From Dialister hominis (lineage in GTDB: Bacteria > Bacillota > Negativicutes > Veillonellales > Dialisteraceae): a DNA stretch of 64,000 nt. The notes beneath the pieces were generated by a model. The model did not search any database, was not told where the DNA came from, and was given only the letters and a program-made list of their open reading frames with translations. The DNA lies in contig NZ_AP019697.1 of NCBI RefSeq assembly GCF_007164725.1, positions 1,461,501-1,525,500 on the forward strand. The letters are read 5' to 3'. The position numbers were made by a program, and so were the translations under genes. Positions 25,924 through 34,932 of this stretch are shown piece after piece (the first letter of the stretch is position 1; each line of letters begins with the position of its first letter).

Positions 25924-26433
25924 ATGACAAAGGATATCGATGAGAACACGCTCGGCCTTTCGGAAAAGGAAAAAGCATTCCTGAAGGCCGAGGAAGAACG
26001 GATGGGCATGAAGCTCAAGGAGCTCGTGAGCCCTCCTGTTTACAATATGTGCTTCGCCTGCGGATCGGCGAATCCGATCGGGCTGCACCTTCATTTCTTT
26101 GCCATCCCTGACGGATGCATTTCCTTTTTCACGCCCAGAAGAGAACACCAGAGCTACAATGACCGCATGCACGGCGGGCTCATCATGACGCTGATGGATG
26201 AAGTCATGGGCAATTACTTATTTCTGACCGGCGGCGTCCCCGCTTATACCGGCAAGATGGAATCCCGTTTCCGCTCCCCTATCCTCATCGGAGAGACGGT
26301 CGAGATCCGCTGCCATGAAGAAAAGCGCAGGGGACAGCTCGTCATTATGACGGCCAAGATCATCAAGGAAGACGGCACGGAAGCTGCCGAGGCTGTATCC
26401 CACATGATGCTTGAACCGCCTTCGAAAGGATGA
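25924..26433 (+). CDS. PaaI-family hotdog-fold thioesterase
   Basis: A predicted acyl-CoA thioesterase of 169 aa. The hotdog core carries NDRMHGGLIMTLMDEVMGNY, the HGG...LxDE catalytic pattern. A preceding CFACGSANPIGLHLHF segment is common in the 4HBT/PaaI group. Two adjacent ATGs exist; the second, at 25924, is five bases from AGGAG. It forms a unit with the next gene, 6 bases apart. The substrate is unknown. Confidence 0.88.
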   Translation: MTKDIDENTLGLSEKEKAFLKAEEERMGMKLKELVSPPVYNMCFACGSANPIGLHLHFFAIPDGCISFFTPRREHQSYNDRMHGGLIMTLMDEVMGNYLFLTGGVPAYTGKMESRFRSPILIGETVEIRCHEEKRRGQLVIMTAKIIKEDGTEAAEAVSHMMLEPPSKG

Positions 26434-26439
26434 TGCATA

Positions 26440-26784
26440 ATGGCAAAGGAAGAAATTATTCAGAAGGTCAAGGAAACAATGGAAGCACCGAGCTGCTTTG
26501 CAGGATTAAAAGCAGTCTGCCAGGAATACCTGGAGGCTCAGGGAACTGGCAAGGAAAAGGAAGCTGCTGAAAAGCTCTCCGCTGCTTTGAAGGACTGCGT
26601 CCAGTCCATCGACACTGTCATTCCCTTCTTCAAATCCGAAGCTGGCGTGAAGTACTTCGGCAAGGAAACTGCCGCAGCTCTTGCAAAGGCTGCTGATGAA
26701 GCCAAGGAAAAGGGCTCGAAGTACTGCATCTGCCCGGCGTGCACTGCCGGCGGATACCTGCTCGACCATATCCATGAACTGTAA
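26440..26784 (+). CDS. Conserved hypothetical protein with a C-terminal CxxC
   Basis: A 114-aa, Lys/Glu/Ala-rich helical protein (starts MAKEEIIQKVKETMEAPSCF) ending with KYCICPACTAGGYLLDH. Four cysteines (two as CPAC) could bind a metal or act in redox. It follows the thioesterase by 6 bases and is probably co-transcribed. I do not recognise a characterised family. Confidence 0.75.
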   Translation: MAKEEIIQKVKETMEAPSCFAGLKAVCQEYLEAQGTGKEKEAAEKLSAALKDCVQSIDTVIPFFKSEAGVKYFGKETAAALAKAADEAKEKGSKYCICPACTAGGYLLDHIHEL

Positions 26785-26803
26785 TCCATTGAAAAATGCA
26801 TTG

Positions 26804-26845
26804 AAAAGAGGCTGTGAATCCGGTGATCCGGTTCACAGCCTCTTT
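26804..26845. terminator. Bidirectional terminator between convergent genes
   Basis: AAAAGAGGCTGTGAATCCGG pairs with CCGGTTCACAGCCTCTTTTT around TGAT. The outer GGCTGTGA/TCACAGCC arms are shared with the hairpin family described for this window. Confidence 0.85.
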
Positions 26846-26867
26846 TTATGCCCTCGCCGCAAGGGCC

Positions 26868-28876
26868 TTACCTGCTGTTATCCGAAAGGGTTGCGGCGAA
26901 TACACTTCCATATCTTTCCGTCTCTTCGTAAGCCCTTTCGCTTGGAGTAAACACTTCCCTTTTCTCTTCCTTCAGACTGTACTTCTTCAGGAAATCCTGC
27001 ATGCTGACGGGCTTTGAATAATAGAAGCCCTGGAAATAATCACAGCCCATCCTTTTCAGACCGTCAACCATCTCCTTCGTCTCGACGCCTTCCGCCACGA
27101 CCTTGAATCCCATGCGGTGCATGCTCTGGATCAGGTTTGGCAGGTACGAATCCGGATGCGCGAAGTGGCCGCGTACGAGGGACACGTCGATTTTGATTTC
27201 TTCAAAAGGAATGTCCTTCATGCGGGACGCGTTCGAAAATCCCGTACCATAATCATCGAGAGCAAGATCAAATCCCATATTTTTCAGAAGGCCCACCTGC
27301 TTGAATCCGGCGGAATTCAAGGCGCCCTGTTCCGTGAGTTCGAGGCGGACTGTCGATACCGGCACGCCGTAGTTTTCACGGATGTCATTCAGGCGTTCTG
27401 CCAGACAACGGCGCAGACACTGCACTGGCCCACATTGACGTGCACCCACTTCATGCCGCATGCTTCGAGGCCGCCGTCACGGATGAATTCGCATACCTTG
27501 GCGAAAACCTGCTCGCCCAGGATGCTGACCGCACCCGTTGCGGAAGCCATATCGATGAACTCGGCAGGTCCCACGATGGACCCGTCCTTGTCCTTCATGC
27601 GCACAAGTGCTTCAGCGCCTTCCACACGACCGGAGGACGCTTCCACAAGCGGCTGCAGGAACACTTCCAGAGAATTTCCCGCAAGAGATTCTTCAAGAAG
27701 TCCGCGTACATGAAACTGGCGTTTCACGCGTTCCTGGTACCCTTTGTCAATGATGACGTCTTCATGCTTCGGAGAATCGGCTGTTTCAAAAGCGATGCCG
27801 ATGCACTGCTTCAGCTCATCCACGCTGCTGAAGACAAGCGTATCATCCAGAATGCAGCAGTTGATGTCGAAGTAAGCGATCTTGCCATCCCTTCCCCAGG
27901 GCTTTCTGAATCGCTCATGCACCTTGCTGACTTCCGCTTCCAGATCCATGGGCAGCGTCGAAACGATGAAGAAACGGCCGCCTCCCATGTAGAAGAGGTA
28001 CTGCTTTGAAAACTCCTGCCTGAGATACTTCCCGAAATATCCCAGGAAACCGTCTACGAATGCACCGCCGTAGGCCATGCGGCATTCATCATAATCACGA
28101 ATGACGAAGCCGAATCCTTCGAAGTCGTTCTTCTCCAGAAGCTGCCTCATGATCATGCGGAAAGCTTCTCTCGTCATAAGTTCCGTCTTATGGTCGAGGA
28201 AGAGGTCCGGATTTCTGACCGTCAGGTAAATGACTGCGATGCCCATCGTGAAGCTGAAGGACAGAAACAGTTCCTGCCAGTAATATCCTTCCAGAAGGAT
28301 ACCGGCCATGATGAATGCGCCTGCAGTGAGGATTCCTTCCACCTGTCCCTCATTGTCCTCCGTACGGAAAACAAGCGCCGTAGCAAGGCAGAGCACCAGA
28401 TAGAAAATAAGGAATCCATAGAAAAGAGGATACAAGCTTCCTTGATGGATACCTGTCTCAGGATCGACACTGATCATCGAGCCGAAGAACTGGGACACAA
28501 AGATCACAAGCGCCATCGGCAGAACAGGGACCGCGGCAAGCCTCATCCACTTCGGATTGATGCGGTCGCCTGCATGAAGTGTTTCCATCACATAGCGGAA
28601 ACCATTATAAGCCGCCAGAAGAACGAAGAGATGGTAACCCACGTTCAAGCCATATATGACCGGAACCGGAGTCGTTTCCCATCCTGCACACGCGGCTGCC
28701 GAAAGAATACCTGCAATCATTGCTGCCAGATTGAAGTACATCAGGTTCGTGAAGTACATGGTGTCTTTCAGTGGAAGCTTTCTCTTCCGCATGTAATAAA
28801 CCAGGAACAAAACCTGGACCGGAATAGCAGCCAGATAGAAGTCCATATCGTAGCTGCCACGAAGGAAATCGATCAT
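26868..28876 (-). pseudogene. Membrane-anchored degenerate GGDEF-EAL protein, frameshifted
   Basis: Reading through one frameshift, this is a roughly 669-aa protein. The N-terminus has about seven membrane helices. A degenerate GGDEF domain follows (YMGGGRFFIVS in place of GGDEF), then an EAL domain with AEALVRM, RLELTEQ, LALDDYGTGFS and VVAEGVETKEM, the residues of active c-di-GMP phosphodiesterases. The frame breaks at about 27428-27432, in the HVNVG|PVQCLRRCLAERL region, where one missing base would restore it. The start at 28876 follows AAAGGGGACTTTATT. It could be a recent loss or a sequencing error. Confidence 0.85.
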
Positions 28877-29100
28877 AATAAAGTCCCCTTTATATAAATA
28901 CGAAGAATCATGCGGATCCATCGTCAAGATTTAAAGCGGGATGCCCGTACTTCTAAATATATGCTTGTTTCTATATCCAATTTTACTACTTTCCCCAGTA
29001 CTTATCCATGATTATTATAATTGTTTGCTTTTATGTGATAAGCTTTACCCATTATATATTTATATAGCGGAAATATTTCGAAATGGAGAATTTACACGCA

Positions 29101-29150
29101 AAAGGGGCCGTGGCAAAATGATTGCACATTTTGTCACAGCCCCTTTTTTA
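29101..29150 (-). terminator. Long hairpin terminator after guaA (CTGTGACAAAATG family)
   Basis: A 20-bp stem (AAAGGGGCCGTGGCAAAATG paired with CATTTTGTCACAGCCCCTTT) with loop ATTGCA, 13 bases past the guaA stop and with T/A tails on both strands. Confidence 0.88.
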
Positions 29151-29162
29151 TTACGTATTATA

Positions 29163-30701
29163 TTATTCCCATTCGATGGTGCTCGGCGGCTTGGAGGTGA
29201 CGTCGTAAACGACGCGGTTGACTCCTGCCACTTCGTTGCAGATTCTTCTGGACATTTCGTCGAGGACTTCCCACGGGAAGCGGAAGTAATCAGCAGTCAT
29301 GCCATCAGAGCTTGTTACAGCGCGGATGCCTACGGTGTAGTCATAGGTTCTTTCGTCGCCCTGTACGCCTACGGAGCGGATAGCTGCCGGCAGTACAGCG
29401 AAGGACTGCCAGATATCATTGTAGAGGCCATGCTGTTTGATGACGTCTCTGACGATGAAATCAGCTCTGCGGAGGATGTCGAGTCTTTCCGGGGTGATTT
29501 CGCCGATGATGCGGATAGCAAGACCTGGTCCCGGGAACGGCTGGCGGTTGATGACTTCTTCAGGAAGTCCGAGTTCGCGGCCGAGCTGGCGGACTTCATC
29601 CTTGAAGAGTTCGCGCAGCGGTTCGATGAGTTCGAACTTCATGTCCTTCGGAAGGCCGCCTACGTTGTGGTGGGATTTGATGGTCGCAGCGGTGGCTGTG
29701 CCGGATTCCACGACGTCAGGATAGAGTGTGCCCTGGACGAGGAATTTCACGTCATCAAGCTTATTGGCTTCTTCCTGGAAGGTATGAATGAATTCAGCGC
29801 CGATGGTCTTTCTCTTCTTTTCAGGTTCTGTTACGCCTGCAAGAAGGTCCATGAAATGCTTGGATGCATCGATGTGGACGAGTTTCATGTTGAATTTGTT
29901 TGTGAAGGTGTCGACGACCTGTTCAGCTTCGCCAAGACGGAGGAAACCGTGATCGACGAAAACGCAGGTCAGCTGATCGCCGATAGCCTTGTGGACAAGG
30001 ACAGCGGCAACGGAGGAATCAACGCCGCCGGACAGTGCGCAGATGACGTTGTGATTTCCTACTTTTTCACGGATGCTTTCTACAGCAATATTGATGTAGT
30101 TGCCCATGGACCATCCGCCTTCACATTCGCAGATCTTGAAGAGGAAGTTCTTCAGCATGGTGGTGCCTTCCGGAGTATGAACAACTTCCGGATGGAACTG
30201 TACGCCGAAGAAGCGTCTTGCTTCATCTGCCATAGCTGCGGTCGGTGTCAGGGCTGTATGACCGGTCAGGCCAAAGCCTGCAGGCATGTCTGTAACGGAG
30301 TCGCCGTGGCTCATCCATACGGCTGTCTTTTCAGAAACGCCTTCAAAGAGTGCGGAGCTGCCGTCACGGAAGAATTCAGTATGGCCGTATTCATGCGCTT
30401 CTGGCTTTACGACTTCGCCGCCCAGGGTCTTTGCCATGAGCTGCATGCCGTAGCAGATGCCTAAAATCGGCACGCCTGCCTTGAAAACGTCCGGATCAAT
30501 CTGCGGTGCATTTTCCGCATTGACGCTGGACGGGCCGCCGGAGAAAATAATCCCTTTCAGGTTGGGGACCAGAATCTCACTGGCTGGCTTGTTGTACGGC
30601 AGGATTTCGCAGTATACGCCGCATTCGCGCACACGGCGCGCAATGAGCTGGGCATACTGTCCGCCGAAGTCAACAATGATGACTATTTCCTGATGCTTCA
30701 T
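29163..30701 (-). CDS. guaA: GMP synthase (glutamine-hydrolysing)
   Basis: Converts XMP to GMP with ATP and glutamine. The 512-aa protein has the class I amidotransferase domain first ([23 protein letters not shown] with the catalytic Cys, VQFHPEV with the His), then the ATP pyrophosphatase P-loop [10 protein letters not shown] near residue 225, and a C-terminal dimerisation domain ending [11 protein letters not shown] promoter lies just upstream. guaB is elsewhere in this window. Confidence 0.97.
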   Translation of the reverse strand: MKHQEIVIIVDFGGQYAQLIARRVRECGVYCEILPYNKPASEILVPNLKGIIFSGGPSSVNAENAPQIDPDVFKAGVPILGICYGMQLMAKTLGGEVVKPEAHEYGHTEFFRDGSSALFEGVSEKTAVWMSHGDSVTDMPAGFGLTGHTALTPTAAMADEARRFFGVQFHPEVVHTPEGTTMLKNFLFKICECEGGWSMGNYINIAVESIREKVGNHNVICALSGGVDSSVAAVLVHKAIGDQLTCVFVDHGFLRLGEAEQVVDTFTNKFNMKLVHIDASKHFMDLLAGVTEPEKKRKTIGAEFIHTFQEEANKLDDVKFLVQGTLYPDVVESGTATAATIKSHHNVGGLPKDMKFELIEPLRELFKDEVRQLGRELGLPEEVINRQPFPGPGLAIRIIGEITPERLDILRRADFIVRDVIKQHGLYNDIWQSFAVLPAAIRSVGVQGDERTYDYTVGIRAVTSSDGMTADYFRFPWEVLDEMSRRICNEVAGVNRVVYDVTSKPPSTIEWE

Positions 30702-30754
30702 CTGTTTCCTCCTATGGGAACCTAATCGGTCAAAAGATACAATTCGTATCGTTT

Positions 30755-30796
30755 ATTATATCACATCCGGGAAGCAGATTCACCGCTTCCCGGATG
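30755..30796 (-). promoter_or_regulatory. guaA extended -10 promoter abutting a GC hairpin
   Basis: On the minus strand TGATATAAT (30755-30763) is an extended -10 box. It directly follows a hairpin, CATCCGGGAAGC paired with GCTTCCCGGATG (30764-30796), that lacks a T run. The hairpin may end the upstream phosphoribosyltransferase transcript and also holds the -35 region. Confidence 0.55.
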
Positions 30797-30805
30797 TTAA
30801 AAGAA

Positions 30806-31357
30806 TTATTCGTGTTCAAAAAGAGGGAGTTTTTCAAGGAAAATGATGTCGTCTCTCTTTGCTGCATTTCCTTCTGCAAGGATGGCAGCTTCGCCAATGA
30901 CATGAGCGCCTGCTTTTTCAGCAAGGGCCTTCATGGCTTTCATGGATCCGCCTGTGCTGATGACATCATCAAGAAGGAGGACGTTTTTGCCGTGGAGCAT
31001 TTCCACATCCGTGTCCATGAGGTAAAGGCGCTGCTTGCCCTTCGTCGTGATGGATTCATCTTCCACCCAGATCGGGTTCTGCATATACGCTTTGACAGAC
31101 TTTCTTGCAACGATGTAGCGCTTCATGCCAAGGACACGCGCCAGTTCAGCTGCAAGGGGAATGCCCTTCGTTTCAGCGGTCATTATGATATCTGTGTCTT
31201 TCGGAACCCTGGCAGCTAGTTCTTCGGATGCCCTGGTAACGATCTCCGTATCCCCGAGGATAACGAAGCCTGCAATCGACAATGTGTCGCTGACTGGAAG
31301 GATTGGAAGCTGTCTTGTGCAGCCTGCCACATGTAATTCATAGTAGTTCTTTGCCAT
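30806..31357 (-). CDS. Adenine/xanthine-type phosphoribosyltransferase
   Basis: A purine salvage enzyme of 183 aa that would join a base to PRPP. The PRPP motif VLLLDDVISTGGSM lies near residues 125-138, preceded by MTAETKGIPLAAELARVLG and RYIVARKSVKAY, both usual in the apt/xpt group. The start follows GAGGAGTATC. It sits directly upstream of guaA in the same orientation, so a purine context is clear; the exact base preference is not. Confidence 0.85.
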   Translation of the reverse strand: MAKNYYELHVAGCTRQLPILPVSDTLSIAGFVILGDTEIVTRASEELAARVPKDTDIIMTAETKGIPLAAELARVLGMKRYIVARKSVKAYMQNPIWVEDESITTKGKQRLYLMDTDVEMLHGKNVLLLDDVISTGGSMKAMKALAEKAGAHVIGEAAILAEGNAAKRDDIIFLEKLPLFEHE

Positions 31358-31396
31358 GATACTCCTCTTTCTTATCGATTATCGTTCGCCCTTCTC

Positions 31397-32191
31397 TTAA
31401 TTCCCATTCGGGGAAGGTGGAGCGGGTGTGATGTCCACCTGTACAGGCGGTGTCTTGACGATTTCGACTTTCGGCGCTTCGGTGATGGTCACCTTGACGT
31501 CGGAAATATCGTCTTGTTTCTTTGCTGCATCTGGATTTTCCGAAGGCTTTTCGTTCTTTCCAGCACTGCCTTCCTTCTTTGAAGGTCCCTTAGAGGAATC
31601 TTCTGCAGCAGGCGTATTCTTTTGGGAAACGTCAGTGGAAGATGATTTTACGACTTCTCCCTTTCGCTTGACGCCGCCGTCAGCGGCAGGAAGCTTTGCA
31701 TCATCAGAAGGTGCTGTTTTCCCCAGCGCCTCCTTCTTGGATGCCATGATTTTAGAAATCTGTGATGTAAGGACGCTCCTTCTCGCATCGTCGCCCATTT
31801 CTTCACGGACAAACATGACGGCAAGCGCAGCAGGATCGTCGAAATTTTTGGAAACTTCGCTCCATTTCCCATCCGTTCTCTGTGCCCATACCCTGCCATC
31901 TACGTCAAAACGGACATGAACCCATGCCTCCCCTGTTTCCTTATTGGAGACAAGATTCATGAGCTTGACCCTGGCTGCAAGGCCGTCCTCGAAGACATCC
32001 TCGATCGTCACGGTGGACAGATCCAGGAAAAGTCCCGTGGTGCCGTCATTGTAAATGCCGCCTGTATTCTGGATCATGGGATAGTTCTTATCCCCGTTCA
32101 GGTAGTAAGGGTCGCTCGCAGCTGCCTCGGAAAAACTGCACACGGCCAGGCAGAAGCCCAGCGTCATCAGGCAAGTCCTGAATTTTCTCAT
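31397..32191 (-). CDS. Exported protein with a low-complexity C-terminal half
   Basis: A 264-aa protein with a signal peptide (LMTLGFCLAVCSFSEAAA, cleavage near residue 25). Residues 26-150 form a soluble domain (YYLNGDKNYPMIQNTGGIYN) that I do not recognise. From about 155 on it is a disordered Lys/Ser/Asp/Pro stretch that ends in PPVQVDITPAPPSPNGN. The start follows GAGGAGGATACCT. Probably cell-envelope; function unknown. Confidence 0.72.
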   Translation of the reverse strand: MRKFRTCLMTLGFCLAVCSFSEAAASDPYYLNGDKNYPMIQNTGGIYNDGTTGLFLDLSTVTIEDVFEDGLAARVKLMNLVSNKETGEAWVHVRFDVDGRVWAQRTDGKWSEVSKNFDDPAALAVMFVREEMGDDARRSVLTSQISKIMASKKEALGKTAPSDDAKLPAADGGVKRKGEVVKSSSTDVSQKNTPAAEDSSKGPSKKEGSAGKNEKPSENPDAAKKQDDISDVKVTITEAPKVEIVKTPPVQVDITPAPPSPNGN

Positions 32192-32314
32192 AGGTATCCT
32201 CCTCTGGCAGAGATATCCGTTTCACCTCTGCTATTGTACTATAAACAGGCAAGAATTAGTACCTTTTATGGCATGGAAAAAGCAGCGGTCCTGCCGCTGC
32301 TTTCCTATTACTGA

Positions 32315-33133
32315 CTAAGCGCCGAGTTCATCAAGGAGTTCTTCGGATGCTTCCAGAGCCTCGCGGATTTCCGGACGAAGGTCTGCGCCGTCTGTCAGGA
32401 AACGGACTTCCGAGAGTGCGCGGATCAGGCGGGCAATCTGTGCAGTACGGCCGATCAGGATCTTCTGAGCAGGTGTGTACTTCTTCCAGTCATTGCCGGA
32501 AGTAGACTGGATGCGGCGGATATCTTCAATACCGTCTTCAAAGTAATCGGAGAGGTCAAGAAGCGCATCTTCTGCCTGACGGGCTTCGCGGCGGATTTCC
32601 TGCATGCGGGTGCAGAGTCTCTTCACTTCCTGCTGGAATGCCTGCAGACGGATGCCCATTTCACGAAGGGCTGCCGTATCATGCTTTTCAGCGGCTGCAA
32701 TGTCAAGGCCTTTGATCTGCGGAACGATGGCGAAGGTATCGAGGACGCCTGCGCCGAAGCCTACAGCGTCCATAGCACCGGTCAGAGTGACGACGCTCAT
32801 AGCCTTGGCAGACAGGTTTTCCAGTTCCTTCCAGTTCTTTCTTTCCTTATTGAAATGATCAAGTCCGGTCAGATTTTCGCAGTCATGGAAATCTACATTC
32901 TCGAGCTGGGAGAACAGGTTCGTGAATTTCTTCATGTCGCCGGACATCAGTGTGATCCTGACGCGGTCGAGTTCCCCGAGCTCATCCTGAGCGCGCACCT
33001 TAGCTCTGTTGATTCTTTTCGTAGCTCTGCGTCTGGCTCTTTCGACTTCGCCATTGATGCTCTCTGGTTTTGCCGAAGAAGAATTTCCGCTGACGGCGGA
33101 GGAAATCATGCGCAGAATAAATGAAATAGACAT
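32315..33133 (-). CDS. Hypothetical helical protein
   Basis: A 272-aa protein, highly charged and helical, with coiled-coil-like segments (about 30-55 and 165-200, e.g. EVKRLCTRMQEIRREARQAE). A short glycine/alanine-rich hydrophobic region (MSVVTLTGAMDAVGFGAGVLD, about 108-128) might touch a membrane. The start has AAGGGGGCCAAGTT. No family is recognised, and it stands alone. Confidence 0.7.
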   Translation of the reverse strand: MSISFILRMISSAVSGNSSSAKPESINGEVERARRRATKRINRAKVRAQDELGELDRVRITLMSGDMKKFTNLFSQLENVDFHDCENLTGLDHFNKERKNWKELENLSAKAMSVVTLTGAMDAVGFGAGVLDTFAIVPQIKGLDIAAAEKHDTAALREMGIRLQAFQQEVKRLCTRMQEIRREARQAEDALLDLSDYFEDGIEDIRRIQSTSGNDWKKYTPAQKILIGRTAQIARLIRALSEVRFLTDGADLRPEIREALEASEELLDELGA

Positions 33134-33245
33134 AACTTGGCCCCCTTCGAAATATGATGTTCTGGTATCGTTTCACTTCTATAAATTATAACATATTTCT
33201 AAGGAATCATACAGTTCGAATCATATCGTTATATACTTTTTACAA

Positions 33246-33275
33246 TTAAAAAACGCCAACCTCGGTTGACGTTTT
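33246..33275 (-). terminator. Terminator of tRNA-Ser (GCT)
   Basis: ACGTCAAC and GTTGGCGT pair around CGAG, followed by TTTTTAATT on the minus strand. Confidence 0.8.
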
Positions 33276-33279
33276 ATTG

Positions 33280-33369
33280 TGGCGGAGCGAGGGAGATTCG
33301 AACTCCCGCACCGGAAACCGGTCTAACGATTTAGCAAACCGTCCTCTTCAGCCACTTGAGTATCGCTCC
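33280..33369 (-). tRNA. tRNA-Ser (GCT)
   Basis: A 90-base class II tRNA with acceptor GGAGCGA/TCGCTCC, anticodon loop TTGCTAA, a long variable arm and encoded CCA. Confidence 0.96.
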
Positions 33370-33387
33370 ATATAACTGACTTTAAAT

Positions 33388-33417
33388 ACTTTACACTATA
33401 TGAGGCGATATTGTCAA
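33388..33417 (-). promoter_or_regulatory. Promoter of tRNA-Ser (GCT)
   Basis: TTGACA (33412-33417) and TAAAGT (33388-33393) are 18 bases apart on the minus strand. A TATAGT just upstream of the -10 is a less well spaced alternative. Confidence 0.6.
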
Positions 33418-33514
33418 GTGAAAATTAACCGGTTCTTATAAGACAGATGCTATTCCATCATTTTTGTTCTTCATTCCGCTAAGGAACCACGCTGATGTAA
33501 AGAGAAAGATATCC

Positions 33515-34522
33515 TTATTTCGAGTATTTTTCAGCAGCTTCCCTGACCCATTCAAAGCGCACGGGGTCGATATCCTTGGGGACGGTGCAGTCAGCGCCTA
33601 AGATGACGCCCTTCGTTCCCGCCTTGTCCAGGATCTTCTTCGTTTCTGCTTCGACCTCTTCCCTGCTTCCGCTGTAGAGGACGCCCTCAGGATTGTTGTC
33701 GAATCCTCCGATCACGCAGCGGTGATCAAAGATTTCCTCTCCCTTTTCAAGCGGCACGCCTTCAAAAGCGACAGCCCAGTTGACGGCCTTGAACGGATAG
33801 TCCTTATACCATGTCAGATCATTGTGGCATCCCATGTAGCCGCAGATATGAAGAAGGTTGTAATCAGATGATTCATTGGCCGCTTCGAGGACCGCCTTCT
33901 CGGAAGGCGTGATGAATTCGCGGTACTTTTCCTTCGTCATGTCCGGATGCGGGATATTCTGTACGGAAAGGTAGATGCTGTCTGCATGGCCTTCTGTGAT
34001 GACAGCGCGGGCCAGTGTTGCGATATCTTCCGTCAGTACGGCCATGACTTCCTTCAGGGCTTCCGGATCTTCCTTCATGAAACGGGTGATGACTGTCTTC
34101 GCATCGCTTCCTGTCTGCTGGAATTCAATGCATCTTGTCGGCGCGAAAAGATTGTAGAAAACCATGACGTCTTTCCCGTACCGCTCTGTCAGGATGCCGC
34201 AGAGCTCTACCTGCTTCTGGACCCATTCCGAATCCCTGCCAAGCGGTCTGATGCCGGCAGCATCCCTGATCGATTTCAGGTCATGAAGCTGCTGGTGCGG
34301 ATAGAGGAAAAATCCATCCGTCATGACTTTCATGAAATCCGGATGCCATGACTGGTAAAACGATTCATGGCCCGCCAGATTGTCCTTCCATGCCGAAGGA
34401 TCGGCCAGTGCGTCTGCGTGTCTCTGATCTGCCAGGAAATGATGCCAGAAACCTACCGGCACGCGGTCTGCCGGTCTGCAGTCAAGAGCTGCCTTTACGA
34501 GTTCTCTCTTAGTCTGTGCCAT
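33515..34522 (-). CDS. Uroporphyrinogen decarboxylase (URO-D) family protein
   Basis: A 335-aa TIM-barrel protein that begins AQTKRELVKAALDCRPADRV. The C-terminal VILGADCTVPKDIDPVRFEW, with its conserved Cys, and the mid HICGYMGCH resemble MtaA/CmuA-like corrinoid methyltransferases more than heme HemE. It may therefore act in methyl transfer rather than heme synthesis. No heme genes are nearby. The start follows AAAGGAGTTTCAT. The substrate is unknown. Confidence 0.85.
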   Translation of the reverse strand: MAQTKRELVKAALDCRPADRVPVGFWHHFLADQRHADALADPSAWKDNLAGHESFYQSWHPDFMKVMTDGFFLYPHQQLHDLKSIRDAAGIRPLGRDSEWVQKQVELCGILTERYGKDVMVFYNLFAPTRCIEFQQTGSDAKTVITRFMKEDPEALKEVMAVLTEDIATLARAVITEGHADSIYLSVQNIPHPDMTKEKYREFITPSEKAVLEAANESSDYNLLHICGYMGCHNDLTWYKDYPFKAVNWAVAFEGVPLEKGEEIFDHRCVIGGFDNNPEGVLYSGSREEVEAETKKILDKAGTKGVILGADCTVPKDIDPVRFEWVREAAEKYSK

Positions 34523-34657
34523 ATGAAACTCCTTTCAAAAACAGGAAACATCCTTCCCGGCTGCTTCCATTCCTGCCGTATTTCAGCTTCTCTCTATATT
34601 ACGCCGCGGCGCGTCCTGCCGCAAATGAAATATGGCATCGGAGAAGATTTCCATAAT

Positions 34658-34698
34658 AAAAGAGGCCGCAGTAATGATTACATCTCTGCAGCCCCTTT
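34658..34698 (-). terminator. Terminator after the DUF3006 gene
   Basis: Imperfect stem (AAAGGGGCTGCAGAGATG with CATTACTGCGGCCTCTTT on the minus strand) with a GTAAT loop and T tail. The outer GGGGCTG arm resembles the hairpin family of this window. Confidence 0.6.
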
Positions 34699-34709
34699 AT
34701 GATTATTGA

Positions 34710-34931
34710 TTATTCAATTCCGTTCATTTTCTTGATATCTGCCAGAAGGTCTTCGGCGGATTCCATGGATTCCTTTTCCCTTTCAGGATTTTCGGTGAAT
34801 TCCATGTCGATGGCCATGCCTTCATGCATATCGTCGAACCAGGCAGCAGGAATATGGATTTCCTCTTCGTCGTCTGTCAGGAGAACGGCAACTTTCCCTT
34901 CAATGCGGTCTACAATGGCTTCTTTTTTCAT
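34710..34931 (-). CDS. DUF3006 family protein
   Basis: A 73-aa acidic protein (starts MKKEAIVDRIEGKVAVLLTD). This small beta-fold family often neighbours ComEC-like metallo-hydrolases, as here: the start is one base after the stop of the next gene upstream, so the two are surely co-translated. The longer open frame that extends into that gene is not needed. Function unknown; perhaps an accessory of the hydrolase. Confidence 0.85.
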   Translation of the reverse strand: MKKEAIVDRIEGKVAVLLTDDEEEIHIPAAWFDDMHEGMAIDMEFTENPEREKESMESAEDLLADIKKMNGIE

Positions 34932-34932
34932 G

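Noticed and set aside
28941-30464. A 507-codon plus-strand frame opposite guaA
   Set aside because: An antisense shadow of guaA, which has full motifs and a good start on the other strand.
33515-34522. hemE (heme-pathway uroporphyrinogen decarboxylase)
   Set aside because: Family is right, but GADCTVP-type motifs resemble methyltransferase-like URO-D proteins and no heme genes are near; the specific name is not supported.
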